A stretch of 64,000 nucleotides of DNA from Platanthera guangdongensis (GCA_039583875.1 CM077162.1:164135826-164199825), one strand, 5' to 3'. Positions 8,497 through 21,081 are shown, numbered from the stretch's first letter. A program made the numbers and translations. The notes: generated by a model not told the origin, from the letters alone.

Positions 8497-11423
8497 TAGT
8501 CAAGGCTGTTCACTTCGCGGTGATTCAAGTTGTTGAGCTCAAGGCCGGTGTGGGCAATGTTCCGGTTGTATCAGAATTTGCAGATGTGTTTCCTAAGGAT
8601 CTCCCTGGATACCACCCCAGCAAGAGGTTGACTTCACAATCGAGTTGGTGTCAGGTGCGAAACCTGTGGCCCGCTCGCCATATCGCATCGCCCAAAGGAA
8701 ATGGCAGAGTTGAAAGTCCAACTGCAGGAGTTATTGGAGCAGGGTTATATACTCCCAAGCATGTCACCTTGGAGCGCGCCTGTTCTGTTTGTGGAGAATA
8801 AAGATCGCGGCTTGCGGTTATGTATTGAATACCGCGAACTGAACAAGATGACCAAGAAGAATAAGTATCTGATTCCACGGATTGATGAGTTGTTCGATCA
8901 GCCGGTGGGATCAACCGTCTACTCTAAGTTGGATTTGCAGTCTGGTTACTACCAATTGAGGATTTGGGAAGGTCACATTCCCAAAATCGCATTTGGAACA
9001 CGTTACGGGCACTATGAGTTTACAGTAATGATGCTTGGGCTGTGCAATGCACCATCGGTGTTTATGGACTTGATGCACCGAATATTTCGAGAGTACCTAG
9101 ATCTGTTCGTGATTGTGTTCATTGATGATATTCTGGTGTGCTCGAAATCGAATGCCGATCATGAGCACCACTTGTGGTTGGTGTTGCAGACGTTGAGGAA
9201 GAATAAGCTTTATGCCAAGTTCTCGAAGTGCGAGTTTTGGCTATCGTCGGTGGCTTTTCTAGGCCATGTGGTAAGCAGAGAGGACATAGCAGTGGATCCG
9301 GCAAAGATAAGGGCCATATAGGAGTGGCTAGTGTTGTGTTCTGTGGCTGAAGTCAGGAGCTTCCTTGTACTAGCAGGCTACTATAGAAGATTTGTTGCAA
9401 ACTTCTCGCGGATCGCTTTGCCTCTAACCACACTGATGAGAAAGGATCAGAAGTTCGTTTGGACGCTGGAGTGCGCACAAGCATTTGAAGAGCTGAAGTG
9501 TCGGTTGACCACGGCGCCTGTGTTGACGTCGCCATGTGGTACTAATGGATTTGAAATCTACAGTAATGCTTCAGGGAGCGGCTTAGGCTGCGTTCTTCTA
9601 TAAAATGGGAAAGTGATTGCTTATGGCTCTCGCCAGTTGAAGGTGCACGAGAGAAATTATCCCGTCCACGACCTAGAATTGGCGGTGGTGATCTTTGTAC
9701 TGAATTTATGGAGGCATTATCTATACAGACCACAAGAGCCTAAAGTATTTGTTGGAGCAGAAGGACCTGAATATACGACAACGAAGGTGGTTGGAGTTCC
9801 TCGGGGACTACACCTTTGCGATCCATTATACTCCCGAAAAGAGAAATGTGGTCGCGAATGCCTTGAGTCGGAGAGCTCCGACAAGAGCAAGCTGGTTGCA
9901 GAGGCACGATGAACGTCTAATCCATGATTTGGAAGCGTTAGAGATTTCTTGTGTTGACAAGAATTCTATAGCCGATGCATGTTTGAACTGGACGGAGGTG
10001 CAGTGTGACCTTGCGGACAGAGTTCGACGAGCAACGGAGCTAGATGAGAGTCTCCAACGTTATGCCAAGGATGGGCTAGAGAGAAAATTCTCCTGGAATG
10101 ACGGTCTATTGCGGAAAGAGGGCTGTTTGTGCGTCCCAAGTTTGGGCAAATTGAGGGAAGAGTTGATGTATGAATAGCACTACACGAAGTACTCAATTCA
10201 CCCTGGGAGCACAAAGATGTTCAGAGACATGAAAAAGCTGTTTTGGTGGCCAGGACTGAAGAAAGATGTCGCTCATTATGTGGCCAAATGCCAGACTTGT
10301 GCTATGGTGAAGGCAAAATGCAAGAAACCTAGCGGTTTCTTGAAGTCGTTGTCGATTCCGGAGTGGAAGTTCGACGATATTTCCATGGATTTCGTGCACG
10401 GGTTGCCGAGATCTCAGCGCAAAAATGATTCAATCTGGGTGATTGTCGACCGACTGATGAAAGTGACACACTTCCTTCCGAACAGGCGGGACGATTCAGT
10501 AGAAAGTTTGGCAAAGCTTTATGTTGAGCAGATTGTGCGGCTACACGGTGTTCCTCGGAGCATCGTGAGTGATCGAGATGGGCGGTTCACATCGAATGAC
10601 TGGAGGCTAGTTCATCAGCTGTTGGGCACGAAGTTAACATTCAGTACGACTTTTAATCCCAAACAGATGGCCAAACTGAAAGGACCAACAGAACGATGGA
10701 GAATATGCTTCGGATGTGCGCCCTGGACTTTGGGAAGAGATGGAAAGATCATCTCGACATGGTGTAGTTTGCCTACAATAACAGCTACCAAGCGAGCATC
10801 AGTATGGCACCACATGAAACTCTGTATGGATGGAAGTGTCGTACTCTTTTGGCTTGGGTAGAAGCAGGCGAATCCAAATTGTATAGGCGCAATGAAGTCG
10901 ATGAAGCAAACTCGACAATACACACTATTCGGGAACGGCTACTGATAGCTCAGGATTGTCAAGCGAAATACTACAACGCGAAGCACCGGAATGTGGAATT
11001 CGCGGTGGGTGATTGGGTATACTTAAAGATCAAACCCTTCAAAGGCGTGTCCCGGATTCGACGTTTGAAAAAGTTGAGCCCGCGGTATCTGGGTCTGTTT
11101 GAAGTAGTCGAGCGAATGGGAGAAGCTGCATATCGGCTAGCTCTTTCGGCAGACTTGAGTGGATTACATGATGTGTTTCAAATCTCAGTGCTGCGGAAAG
11201 CCGTGAAGTATCCAGCTCAAGTGATCGAAAATGATCGTGTGCCAGTGGAGTATGGGCTAATGACGAAGGTTAGGCCCATTCGGATCGAGGATCGTGCCGA
11301 TAAATAGTTGCGGAACAAGACGATCGGGATGGTGAAAGTCCGATGGGACAATTGCGGTCGTAAAGAACTCACATGAGAGCGAGAGCAGACCATGCGAGCT
11401 GATTTTCCCGAGCTCTTTGTGTA
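8497..11423 (+). pseudogene. Tekay-1 pol: RT, RNase H, integrase, chromodomain tail
   Basis: Sense begins at the protease-RT linker (VVSEFADVFPKDLPG). RT includes [25 protein letters not shown] and [12 protein letters not shown] at 9319 replaces Gln before EW. RNase H is damaged by a small deletion and frameshift near 9725-9745, which removes the residues before the DHKSL motif. Integrase has the zinc-binding His/Cys set (CQTC), the Asp motifs MDFVHGLPR and [10 protein letters not shown], and then a one-base loss near 10665 just before the catalytic Glu. The end has a chromodomain-like tail (MVKVRWDNCGRKEL, a stop, then EREQTM). At least five lesions make it non-functional. Several stops fall where Gln or Trp is expected. 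Confidence 0.9.
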
Positions 11424-11525
11424 ACTGTTGTGCAGTGTGTGTTACGTTGTTTATATAATCGTGGAATGAAACCTCTTCTGTTGAAGTCCTTACTTTCTGC
11501 AAATTTCGGGGACGAAATTTTTGTA

Positions 11526-11538
11526 AGAAGGGGAGGGT
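11526..11538 (+). other. Polypurine tract of Tekay-1
   Basis: AAGAAGGGGAGGG directly precedes the LTR start TGTAACACCC. This purine run primes plus-strand DNA synthesis in LTR retrotransposons. The same layout is seen in Tekay-3 (58298-58310). Confidence 0.85.
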
Positions 11539-13961
11539 TGTAACACCCTAAATTCCAGAGTTGGGACAAATTGGGTGACACGGCCTGGGACACGGGTGTG
11601 TCCCAGGGCGTGTTTTGCTCGGGTGAGCAGTCGCCGAGTGTTCGACGAAAATTCGTTCATCGAAGAATGAGGGCACATGCCCTCTGATACAGGCGTATCA
11701 GAGGCCGTGTCCTCTGCAGGTCGACGAACTTCAGCTTGACGAAGTGGAGCTGGGGCATGTCAGCTGCCGTGTATGGGCACACGGCCTGGGACACGGGCGT
11801 GTCACTGGCCGTGTCCTTTGCGGGATGTGCCCAGGGCATTTGCGTCCTAAGGAACACGGGCATGACACGGGTGTGTCGTGGGGTACACGGCCTGTGATAC
11901 GGGTGTATCACTGGCCGTGTCCCGATCGGGTTGATCTCGATTTTGTGTAGCCTAAAGTACACGACCACAAACACGGGCGTGTCTGAAGGCATGTAAGGTA
12001 ACACGGCCCGTGACACGGGCGTGTCACATGGGCATGTACTGGACTAGATAAGTCGGTTTAGCACCGCTTGAGGTACACGGCCTGGGACACGGGCGTGTCA
12101 CAGGCCGTGTCAGGCAAAAAATATGCTTTTGTGGCAAAATCGTGGCTGTCCAAATCTTCAGCTGGGATCCAATGGCTGAGGTGCCTCCCTGCTTCCTTAA
12201 GGTCGTGGATGAGAAGGAAATTCTCATATGAGTTTTGGACTTTATCTTTCTACAAGTTAGAGAGAGAGGAAGAAGGAGGAGGAAGGAGAGCCGGCCACCG
12301 GTGGTGCTGCGGAGTTTCGACGAGAAATCTGAGGCCAACATTGCATAGGAAAAGCCGTTATGGTTCTTTCTAGCCAGCTAGGAGTTCATTGCGCCGAAGC
12401 GGTCTTCAAGGGTAACGAATTTTCTTCCTAGCCATGTGAAGGCTTCCTTTTTGGCATGTGCATAAGATTCCCCCACCAGAGGGTGGCTTGTTATGGGAGT
12501 CCCTTGGGTTGATTCATGGAATCCCCAATCATTTGGCATGCTGTGTGAAGCCCATCTGGACAGGTTTGTCTGGATTGGTGATGTTGCATCTATGCACCGG
12601 AGAAGACTCCGTGATAAACATGTAGTTTAGGAGTCGATGGGTTAAACCTGTGAAGGGCAGTAGCAGGAAGTACTGGAGTGGTAGTCTAGAAAAATACTCT
12701 TGTGATGCTTGTGTTATTGGGTTATACCTGTGAAAGGGAGTAGCAGGAAGTATTGGATTGGCAGTCCAGGAAATACCCTTTGTAATGCTTGATGTTCAAG
12801 GGTAGTACCTATGAAGGGAAGTAGCATGAAGTACTGGCATGGTAAGCCAGGAAAATACCCTTGATATTTGTGATATTTGCGGGGTTGTACCTGTGAAGGG
12901 GAGTAGCATGAAGTACTTGTGTGCCTAGGAAAGACCCTTTGATGTTGTGATATGAATGGGTGTGATAGTAAGTACTGGTGTGCCTAGGAAAACACCCAGG
13001 CTTTATGCCAAACAGGCAAGGTGAAACTGACCCGCACCTTTGATTTGGCAGCGAGTACGTTGTACTCGGTAATGGCAAGGCGATTTGAGCAACGGGGGGT
13101 GGATGATCCGACCTGCATTATGTCCGTCCGATGTGAGACCTGAAAATGTGGTATGTTGGAGCGCATAGCGAGAGTCTTAGGCCTGCGCTCCGTGATATAA
13201 TGGGGGGCTACGGGCCAATCCCGGTTCACTAAGACTATAAGCTCCGGCTGCACGCCATGGAGTCAATGTTCAATGTTTTACCGTTGGGCTGCGACCCAGA
13301 TACGGTGGTGGGCAACTGGTTCGTCGGTACACCAAGAATGTGCCCTGAGTGCATGGATCATCTGGTCGCGTGACTGACGGTTGTGATGGAATGTATGTGT
13401 GTGAGAGCACAATGTATGATATACATATCTGTCTGTGAAATGCTATGCCTACAGGGAAGGAATACCACCGCCCCGGGAATGGGGTGGGGTCATTATAATT
13501 TGGTCAGCTGAATGCTGATCGTTACCTATTTGCCACCATTGGGTGGGTTGTCCCTGTGCAGGTGCTGGAGAGTCAAGCGAGACACATAAAGGCTGAAGTC
13601 CCTTCTGCTGCTGCTATTGCTAGCCCTCGAAGGCTAAGTAGAAATGTTATGTTTGTTATACGTGGTCGGCCTGCGCGCCAATGTTTGAGGTCACTGTTGT
13701 GTAAAGCCTTGTAAGGGCATAAGGCCGACTGTTTTGTATTTGGACATTCCTATGCTATGTATATAAATGTGGAGCTTATGTATGGTGGTCATTCCTGTGT
13801 GTGAGTTCAGCTTCGTGTTATAGGTTTCTGTTAGAATGCAATGAGTTAGGATGCGCAACTTTGGTATCCCTACGTGACTTCTCCGCCTGTTTTATGGTAT
13901 ATGCTGTGGGGCCCCAGCCGGACCTTCTAGTATATACCTGTGAACGGATGGAGTCGTTACA
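11539..13961 (+). repeat. 3' LTR of Tekay-1 (2423 bp)
   Basis: Starts TGTAACACCC and ends GGAGTCGTTACA, so the ends are inverted and TG/CA. The first 580 bp are dense with a dyad motif of the GACACG-GG-CGTGTC type and with CACGGCC runs. TTCGACGAA and GTCGACGAA half-sites lie at 11641 and 11719. A tandem block of about 80-bp units follows at 12639-12995. The LTR has no coding potential. Confidence 0.85.
12639..12995 (+). repeat. About 4.5 tandem units of ~80 bp inside the Tekay-1 LTR
   Basis: Units begin near 12640, 12720, 12800, 12878 and 12957. Each starts like GGGTTATACCTGTGAAGGG, followed by AGTAGCAGGAAGTACTGG and a variant of CCAGGAAAATACCC. Units are diverged and the last is shortened. 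A different tandem block of similar period lies at a comparable place in the Tekay-3 LTRs. Confidence 0.8.
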
Positions 13962-13986
13962 TTTACTACAGAAGCGGAGGCGACAT
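13962..13986 (+). pseudogene. 25-bp stub of copia-1 gag between two Tekay insertions
   Basis: This stretch follows the Tekay-1 LTR and ends with GACAT, the target duplication of Tekay-2. Joined to the sequence after 23282 it stays in frame with copia-1 gag (TTEAEATL, then INAQRTALRES). It therefore marks the original, uninterrupted gag gene. Confidence 0.8.
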
Positions 13987-16183
13987 TATAACGCCCCTTA
14001 TCCATCGCATAGCATATAGCAGTAGGTCCGGCCGGGGCCCGACGCCATATACCACAGACAGACCGGGTGGTTACTCAATGGAAACCATCCAACCAATCAT
14101 AACGTACTACACAGAGCATTCTAGAGGAAGCAATATTATAAGTTGCAATTAAAAGAACCCAGCACCAAGCATGAATGTCCACTAAAACCCCAAATAGGAA
14201 TGTAGTACATACACAAGTACAGGTCTTAAGGCCTTACAAAATGATTTACTTAATATTACATGTTTTCCATACCACGACACGCAGGCCGGTCATACATGAA
14301 TAAAAGCAAGTAAACACTCCAATTAGGCCTTCGAGGGCCGGCTTCGCAATTTGGGCTTTAACCCGATATTGACCGCTTGGTCCAGCAGCACCTGCAAGCA
14401 ACAAAACCATTGCACGATGGCAAACAAAGGGCAACGGTCAACAATGCTGACCAAATTATAACGATCCCGCCCCAACTCGGGGCGGCGATGCTCCTTCCCT
14501 GCACTTATTAGCATAACCAAGCAGTATATAAATATATATTGCATCACAGGCGTTGGCACGCACGGCCACACACCCCGTGCTCTCAGGGCACATTCTCGGT
14601 GAACCGGTTGATGTCACGTCAATTTAAGCCATAGACATTCTGATCACACCACCGCCACTTTGACGGCCACACTATGAGCATTTTGTCTTCTTGGCATGGG
14701 TCACGTCAATTTAAGCCATAGACCGCCGAAGACCCTCATATATGCCAACGACTCTAACCAAATGACATAGAACGGGTACGGTTCCATCTAACCCGTGCTC
14801 ACATCGCAACGAAAATTTAAGCCATATGCGAGGGTCAAACTTCTCCCGAGTCCCGTTTCCATCACAAACTTCACATAACCCGGTTATGTTCTAGTTGGCT
14901 CCTAGGCCACCAAGTTGGCAAGATCACGCATCCGCCCAGTTTTCCGGGTGCACCTTAGGGTTAATCCCCCAAAGCTCCCTGTTGGAATCTACCACGTAGA
15001 AAAACCCGAAAAACAAACAATCGGACGGAGTCTTCTCAGGCATTTATGCAATGCAACATCACCGATCCAGACCAACATGTCCGGGTAGGCTTCACACATC
15101 ATGCATATGTTCTTTCTCGTTTACGGACTCTACATAATGGGGACTATTCATATCTACCCGTAGGAACGCCTCAAACTTACCGCAAACTCGCGAGAGCGGG
15201 CTTCCTATGCAAAAGAAGGAGAGCTTCACATGCTCAAGAAGAGAATCGTTACCCTAGCGTTCTTCCTTGGCGCCATGGAAAAGTAAGCAGATGAAAAGCA
15301 CCGCACTCTCTTTGCCTCCGTAGATCCGAAGTCGGCTCGCAATTTGGAGCTTCGAAGCTCCTCCAATGGTCGGATCTAGTTTCTTCTTCCTCCTTTGCTC
15401 TCCTCTCTCTCTTGACTTAGAAAGAGAACCACTCAAAAGAAATGAGGATTTCAAAGGCCCAATCCCGGGTATATCCCTGTAGGAACAACTCCCAACTGTC
15501 GGATCCCAAAATAAGGAAACGAACGGCCGCGATCCAGATCTAAAATGCAGAATCTGGGCCAAACACGGCCTGTGACACGCCCGTGTCCAGGGCCGTGTCC
15601 CTCATTCACCGTCAAAATCGACGCGTCTGGAAAATCACACGGGCATCCAACACGCCCATGTTCGACCTGATATGCTCGTGTTCCAGCTGACATGGTCGTA
15701 TGGCTAGCCGTGTACCCCCATCGACACAGCCCCAAAAATAACCCGAGACTCACACGGGTCTTGGACACGCCCGTGTCCAATGTGACACGCCCGTGTCACA
15801 CCCGAACACGCCTGGGCTCCAAGCCGTGTTCACGGTCTCGACACTTCGTCGAGCGAAGTTCGTCGACCACACGACACGGCCTTGGACATGCCCGTGTCCT
15901 AGGCCGTGTGCCTTATCTCGACACATCGTCGAGCGAAAATCGTCGACTTCCCTGGCCGATCGTCAACACGGGCTCGACACGCCCTGAGACACGCCGTGTC
16001 TCAGGCCGTGTTCCCTGCTCGACGATCGTCGACTCCAAATTTCGTCGACCTCACGGCCAACTCGTCGACTGGAGCTTGACCCGCCCTGGGACACGCCCGT
16101 GTCCTAGGCCGTGTGCCTCCTACCAAATACCAGATTTGGCCCAAAACGCCTCCCGTCGTTCTTTTGAGTTTCGGGGCGTTACA
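13987..16183 (-). repeat. 3' LTR of Tekay-2
   Basis: The plus-strand view runs from TATAACGCCCC to CGGGGCGTTACA. It aligns along its length with 21082-23277. The part at 15555-16110 is packed with ACACGCCCGTGTC-type dyads and with TCGTCGA/TCGACGA half-sites (for example 15836-15873, 15915-15955, 16018-16065). Confidence 0.95.
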
Positions 16184-16198
16184 ACTCTCCCCCTCTTA
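16184..16198 (-). other. Polypurine tract of Tekay-2
   Basis: The minus strand reads AAGAGGGGGAGAGT immediately before the LTR start TGTAACGCC, in the right place and orientation for plus-strand priming. Confidence 0.8.
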
Positions 16199-16250
16199 AA
16201 ATAATTTCGCCCACAAAATTACATAAAGAAAGATAAGTACAAAACCAAAA

Positions 16251-18971
16251 TTAAATTGTACCTGAGCGGCACAACTCCGAATACTCGTCAAGCATAGTCT
16301 GCTCTCGTTCCCAAGAGAGCTCCTCTCGACCGCAATTGTCCCATCGGACCTTGACCATCCTGATCTCTTTATTGCGTAGCCGCTTGACCTTCGAGTCCTC
16401 AATACGCACGAGCTTGACTTTTGTCGTCAACCCACTATCCACCGGCACTTGAATAACCGCGATCACTTGCGAAGGCTCTTGCACCGCCTTCCGTAGCACC
16501 GAAATATGGAATACATCATGTAAACCACTAAGCTCCATTGAAAGCTTCAACCGATAGACTGCTTCACCAACCCGCTCCAGAACCTCAAATGGCCCAAGGT
16601 ACCTCGGGCTTAGCTTTTTCAATCGCCGCACCTGCGAGACACCCTTGAACGGCTTGATCTTTAAGTACACCCAGTCGCCCATAGCGAACTCCACGTTCCT
16701 GTGCTTAGCATTATAGTACTTCGCTTGTCGTTCCTGAGCGATAAGCAACCTCTCCCGAATGGTACGAACCAAAGACGTAGTATCTTCCACCTCTTGGCGC
16801 TTGTACAACTTTGACTCACCCGTTTCTAACAAAGACAACGACGTGCGACATTATCTACCATAAAGGGCCTCGAAGGGCGCCATTTGAATACTCGTCTGGT
16901 AGCTATTGTTGTACGCAAATTCCACCAAATAAAGATGGTCTTCCCATTGCTTTCCAAACTCCAAGACACACATGCGGAGCATGTCTTCCATAGTTCTATT
17001 GACCCTCTCGGTCTGCCCATCCGTTTGTGGATGGAAGGCTGTGCTAAATTTTAACTTTGTTCCAAACATTTGTTGCACTAGGCTCCAGTCATTGGACGTG
17101 AACCGCCCATCTCGGTCACTCACGATGCTGCGGGGTACACCGTGAAGTCGAACTGTATTATCCACATATAGTTTTGCCAACTTCTCCACCGGATCATCCT
17201 TCCTATGTGGAATGAAATGTGACACCTTCGTTAGCCGATCTACGACCACCCAAATGGCGTCGTTCCCCTTTTGCGACCTTGGCAAACCGTGCACAAAGTC
17301 CATAGTGATGTTGTCGAATTTCCACTCCGGAATAGGCAAGGACTTCAGAAATCCTCCCGGTTTTTGGCATTCCGCCTTCACCAAGGCGCATGTTTGGCAC
17401 TTCGCCACGTAGAGTGCCACATCCTTCTTCAAACCCAGCCACCAAAATAGTTTCTTGACATCGCGGTACATCTTTGTGCTCCCCGGGTGAATCGAGTACT
17501 TGATATGATGTGCCTCGTACAACAATTCCACCCGCAAATTGCCCACACTTGGGACGCACAGACGACCGTCTTTCAAAAGTAATCCGTCCTCCACAACGAA
17601 TTGGGAATTTGACCCATCCAGAGCCTCTACCATGAACTGCTTCATATGGACATCCATATCCAAAGCTTGCCGAATCCGATCGGCCAGGTCATATTGGACT
17701 TCAGTCCAATTCAGTACTGCTTCAGCACTTGATTTCTTATCTACACAAACAATCTCCAACGCCTCCAACTCCCGAACCAACCGCTCATCATGCACCGATA
17801 GCCAATTGGCTTGAGCTGGGGCCCGGCGACTCAACGCGTCCGCAACTGCATTACCCTTACCAGGCACGTAGTGGATCTTGAATGTATAGTCCCCCATGAA
17901 CTCCATCCATCTACGCTGCCGCATATTCAGATCTTTCTGATCGATTAAATACTTCAGGCTCTTGTGATCGCTGTAGATATCAATCTTCACACCGTACAAA
18001 TAATGCCTCTATAGCTTCAAGGCAAAAATCACGGCTGCTAACTCCAAGTCATGGACTGGATAGTTCCTTTCATACACTTTCAGCTGTCTCGAGCCATAAG
18101 TTATCACACTTCCGTGTTGCAGTAGCACGCAACCCAAACTGCTGCCCGAAGCATCGCTATAAATCTCATAACCTTTGGTCCCACTCGGCGAACTCAGCAC
18201 AGGCGCCGTGGTCAACCGACATTTTAACTCCTCAAAAGCTCGCGTGCACTCCGGCATCCAAACGAACTTCTGCTCCTTCCTCGTCAAAGTAGTGAGAGAT
18301 AACGCTATCCGCGAGAAGTTCTCTACGAAGTGTCTATAATAGCCGGCAAGCCCCAGAAAGCTCCGGACTTCCGCTACCGTAGAAAGCTCAGGCCACTCCT
18401 GTAAAGCAACAATCTTCACCGGATCCACTGCAATACTTTCTCCACTCACTATATGACCGAGGAACGCCACCGAGGACAACCAAAACTCGCACTTCGAGAA
18501 CTTGACGTACAATTGATTCATCCTTAGCGTTTCCAAAACCAAATGAAGATGCTTGAAGTGATCTTTCTCACTCTGCGAGTACACCAAAATATCGTCTATG
18601 AAGACGATCACAAAATGGTCCAAGTACTCCCTGAAGGTCCGGTTCATCAGATCCATGAACACTGACGGCGCATTAGTCAGCCCAAACGGCATGACCGTAA
18701 ACTCGTAATGCCCGTATCTCGTAATGAATGCTGTCTTCGGGATATCAATCTCCCTTATTCGCAGCTGATAGTACCCGGACTTGAGATCCAACTTTGAGTA
18801 CACCGTCGACCCGACCAACTGATCAAAAAGATTATCGATCCGGGGGATCAGGTACTTGTTCTTTTCCGTCAACTTGTTGAGCTCCCGATAATCAATACAT
18901 AGCCTCAAGCTTCCATCCTTCTTCTTAACAAAGAGAACCGGCGCGCTCCAAGGCGAAGAACTTGGGCGCAC
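16251..18971 (-). pseudogene. Tekay-2 pol: RT, RNase H, integrase, chromodomain
   Basis: One reading frame runs from 18971 to 16251 with only two stops. RT has [43 protein letters not shown] and [10 protein letters not shown]. The RNase H is cut by a TAG at 18006-18008 replacing Trp before RHYLYG. The integrase zinc region is intact ([10 protein letters not shown] and CQTC), and so is the catalytic triad: MDFVHGL, SDRDGRF and the DGQTER Glu. A second stop near 16850 follows EALYGR. The C-terminus (LRNKEIRMVKVRWDNCG, then EELSWEREQTM) is the chromodomain-like tail of Tekay/Del chromoviruses, thought to guide integration to heterochromatin. It is one of the better-kept Tekay genes here. Confidence 0.93.
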
Positions 18972-19669
18972 AAACCACTTGCTCCAACAACTCTTGCAGT
19001 TGAACCTTCAGCTCCGTCATTTCCTTAGGTGCTAGCCGATATGGAGAGTGTGACACAGGCTTTGCACCTGGTACGAGCTCTATCGCAAAATCTATCTCCC
19101 GTTGAGGCGGGGCTCCAGGAAGATCTCTAGGGAACACATCAGGGTACTCTGATACCACTGAAAAACTATCCAATGCGGGCTTCGGCTTTGCAACCTCCAC
19201 TAGTGTAAAAAATAGTTCTTGCACCGGCACGAACCGCCTTCACCTCCAAAAAAGCAGACATCAACATCTTGTTCGACCCCTTCAAGCCCGTAAAAGTCAT
19301 CTCACGATTTGCTCCCAACTTGAATTCCTTGTGACCACAATCAATATAGGTCTGCTGCTCCGAGAGCCAGTCCATGCCAAATATAACGTCGAACTCCACC
19401 AACGGAAGTAACGACGCTTGCAGATCGAACTCCTGATTCCCAATGCGAATCTTAACACCGCAGATTCTATCCGCGCGCATCGAACACCCATTGGGCAACA
19501 ACACATCCAACTTATCCTTCGCCATCGAAGAAGGGACTCCGATGCCTGATATAAATCCCTCTGACAAGAAGGAGTGTGAAGCTCCCGTATCGAAGAGTGC
19601 TCTTGCCGGATTTTCACAAATCAAAACAAATCCTAAACAAGCAGTGGTAAGGTAACATGTGCATAACAA
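18925..19669 (-). pseudogene. Tekay-2 protease and protease-RT linker
   Basis: ARALFDTGASHSFLSEGF gives the DTG active site of a retropepsin. FDVIFGMDWL is the conserved second half. The frame continues as MSAFLEVKAVRAGAR, then shifts near 19200 into TLVEVAKPKPALDSFSVVSE and the RT N-terminus (KPVSHSPYRLAPKEM). Another shift near 18970 leads into the main RT frame. The protease active site is intact but the polyprotein is not. Confidence 0.88.
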
Positions 19670-19697
19670 GTATTTAAAGAAATTAACTTGCTATAAA

Positions 19698-20855
19698 TTA
19701 AACCGTACCTGTCACCACATCCGCCTGTTTGATGGCCTCCTGTTGGCCAAGATTATACACCCTTGGTTGGGTCGGAGCATAATGGGATGCGGTTGACTCC
19801 ACCGCCTTGCCCTTCTCTTCGTAAGTCGCTCCCAGCTTCCTTTCAGACTTGGGACGTCCGCTCCAACAATCACGGGCAAAGTGCCCCGACTTTCCACAAG
19901 TAAAACATGCGCCCGGGGTCCGACCCGTAGTCGCCCCAGAAGCACCAGAAAAGGGAGCTGGACCCGAAGTCCTATGCTTCTTGTGGAATCTTCGATAGCC
20001 GGACTTTGAAGTAGTTGGCACCTTGAACTCAGATTTCTTATCACCCAAGCTTTCTTTACTTGTACATTCTTCATGTCCTTCTCCAAGGACCGGGCCGTGT
20101 TGACCAAGGTCAAGAAACCCTGCGTCATCGGCTCCGAGAGTAGTAACCTCAACTCATCTCTCAATCCTTCGTAGAATCGATTTGTCTTGTGCTCCTCATC
20201 CGCAATGGTGGAGCTAGCATATCGACTCAAATGAGTAAACTCGTGGAGATATTCATCCACGCTACTATCCCCTTGTACCAACTTCAGGAACTCGTTCTCC
20301 AACGATATCCTCTACGCCGAAGGGAGGTATCTAGCCAAGAACAATCTCGCGAACTCCTCCATCGAGACATCAACAAGTTGCCTACCTCTCAATAGGTGCA
20401 GCTCCAATCCTTCCCACCACAATCTCGCTTCACCGTCCAAAAGGAACGTAGCAATGGTGGTCATTTGCCACTCCTCCGTCTTCCGTTGCTGTCATGACTC
20501 TCTTCACCCTGGAGAGTCAGTCTTCAGCTTGAGATGGGGTTCCCAACCCCGAGAATACCGGAGGATTAAAGCTCATGACATGTTTGAGCTGTCTCTCGGT
20601 TTCCCTCCTTGGCACCAACGGCTCCACTACTACCTGTTCCACTCTCCTCGGCTCAGCCGCTTGCAGCGATACCTGCTCCATCGCAGGAGCGGGCTGATGC
20701 ATTTGCCTTGCAGGTTGTGCATTAATCATAGCCAACACTGCTTCGGCCACCAATCGTATGGTCTCAGCCGATGGAGGTGTTGCAGGAGCTTCATTAGGTG
20801 CACTACTAGCCTCAGAAACTCGACGTTCCGACGGCCCAGCACCACTTCTGGTCAC
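19698..20855 (-). pseudogene. Tekay-2 gag with zinc knuckle
   Basis: The N-terminus (MTRSGAGPSERRVSE) starts at 20855. The middle (about 20516-20310) is disrupted by several stops. VDEYLHEFTHLSRYAS and KTNRFYEGLRDEL (20302-20130) are the conserved gag capsid region. A frameshift near 20045 leads to a basic segment and the zinc knuckle CFTCGKSGHFARDC, which is a complete CX2CX4HX4C. The segment ends at 19698, just upstream of the protease. Confidence 0.88.
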
Positions 20856-21061
20856 CTATAGTGGTACAAAACACCGTTAAGCGACCAAATAAAATTGCAA
20901 ACAGCAATTATAGGAACACGCAGGTTCCCCAAACATGTGTATTTGCATTCTTAAGTGGACATTCATGTGTTCTTTTGTTGTTATAACGATGACGCACGCA
21001 CATGTGCTCACCACCACTTAAAAAGAATTCGCCCACAAATTCATCTTAAGCCCGACCAAAA

Positions 21062-21078
21062 CCAGTAGTCTGATACGA
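21062..21078 (-). other. Primer-binding site of Tekay-2, decayed tRNA-iMet type
   Basis: Three bases inside the 5' LTR the minus strand reads TCGTATCAGACTACTGG. This resembles the initiator-tRNA-Met site TGGTATCAGAGC seen intact in Tekay-3. A few substitutions separate the two. Confidence 0.7.
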
Positions 21079-21081
21079 AAT

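Larger units (their letters stand above)
8492..13961 (+). mobile_element. Tekay-1: Tekay/Del-type chromovirus, 5' part missing
   Basis: The element consists of a broken pol (8497-11423), a polypurine tract and a 2.4-kb 3' LTR (11539-13961). Its protein is close to that of Tekay-2, and it ends with the same chromodomain-like tail. The 5' LTR, gag and protease are absent from the window, and the left edge is the Tat LTR. The simplest reading is that the Tat element inserted into Tekay-1 and the rest lies left of the window. The base run after the LTR (TTTACTACAG...) is in-frame copia-1 gag, so Tekay-1 had inserted into copia-1. The expected 5-bp target duplication would be TTTAC (13962-13966). 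Confidence 0.85.
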
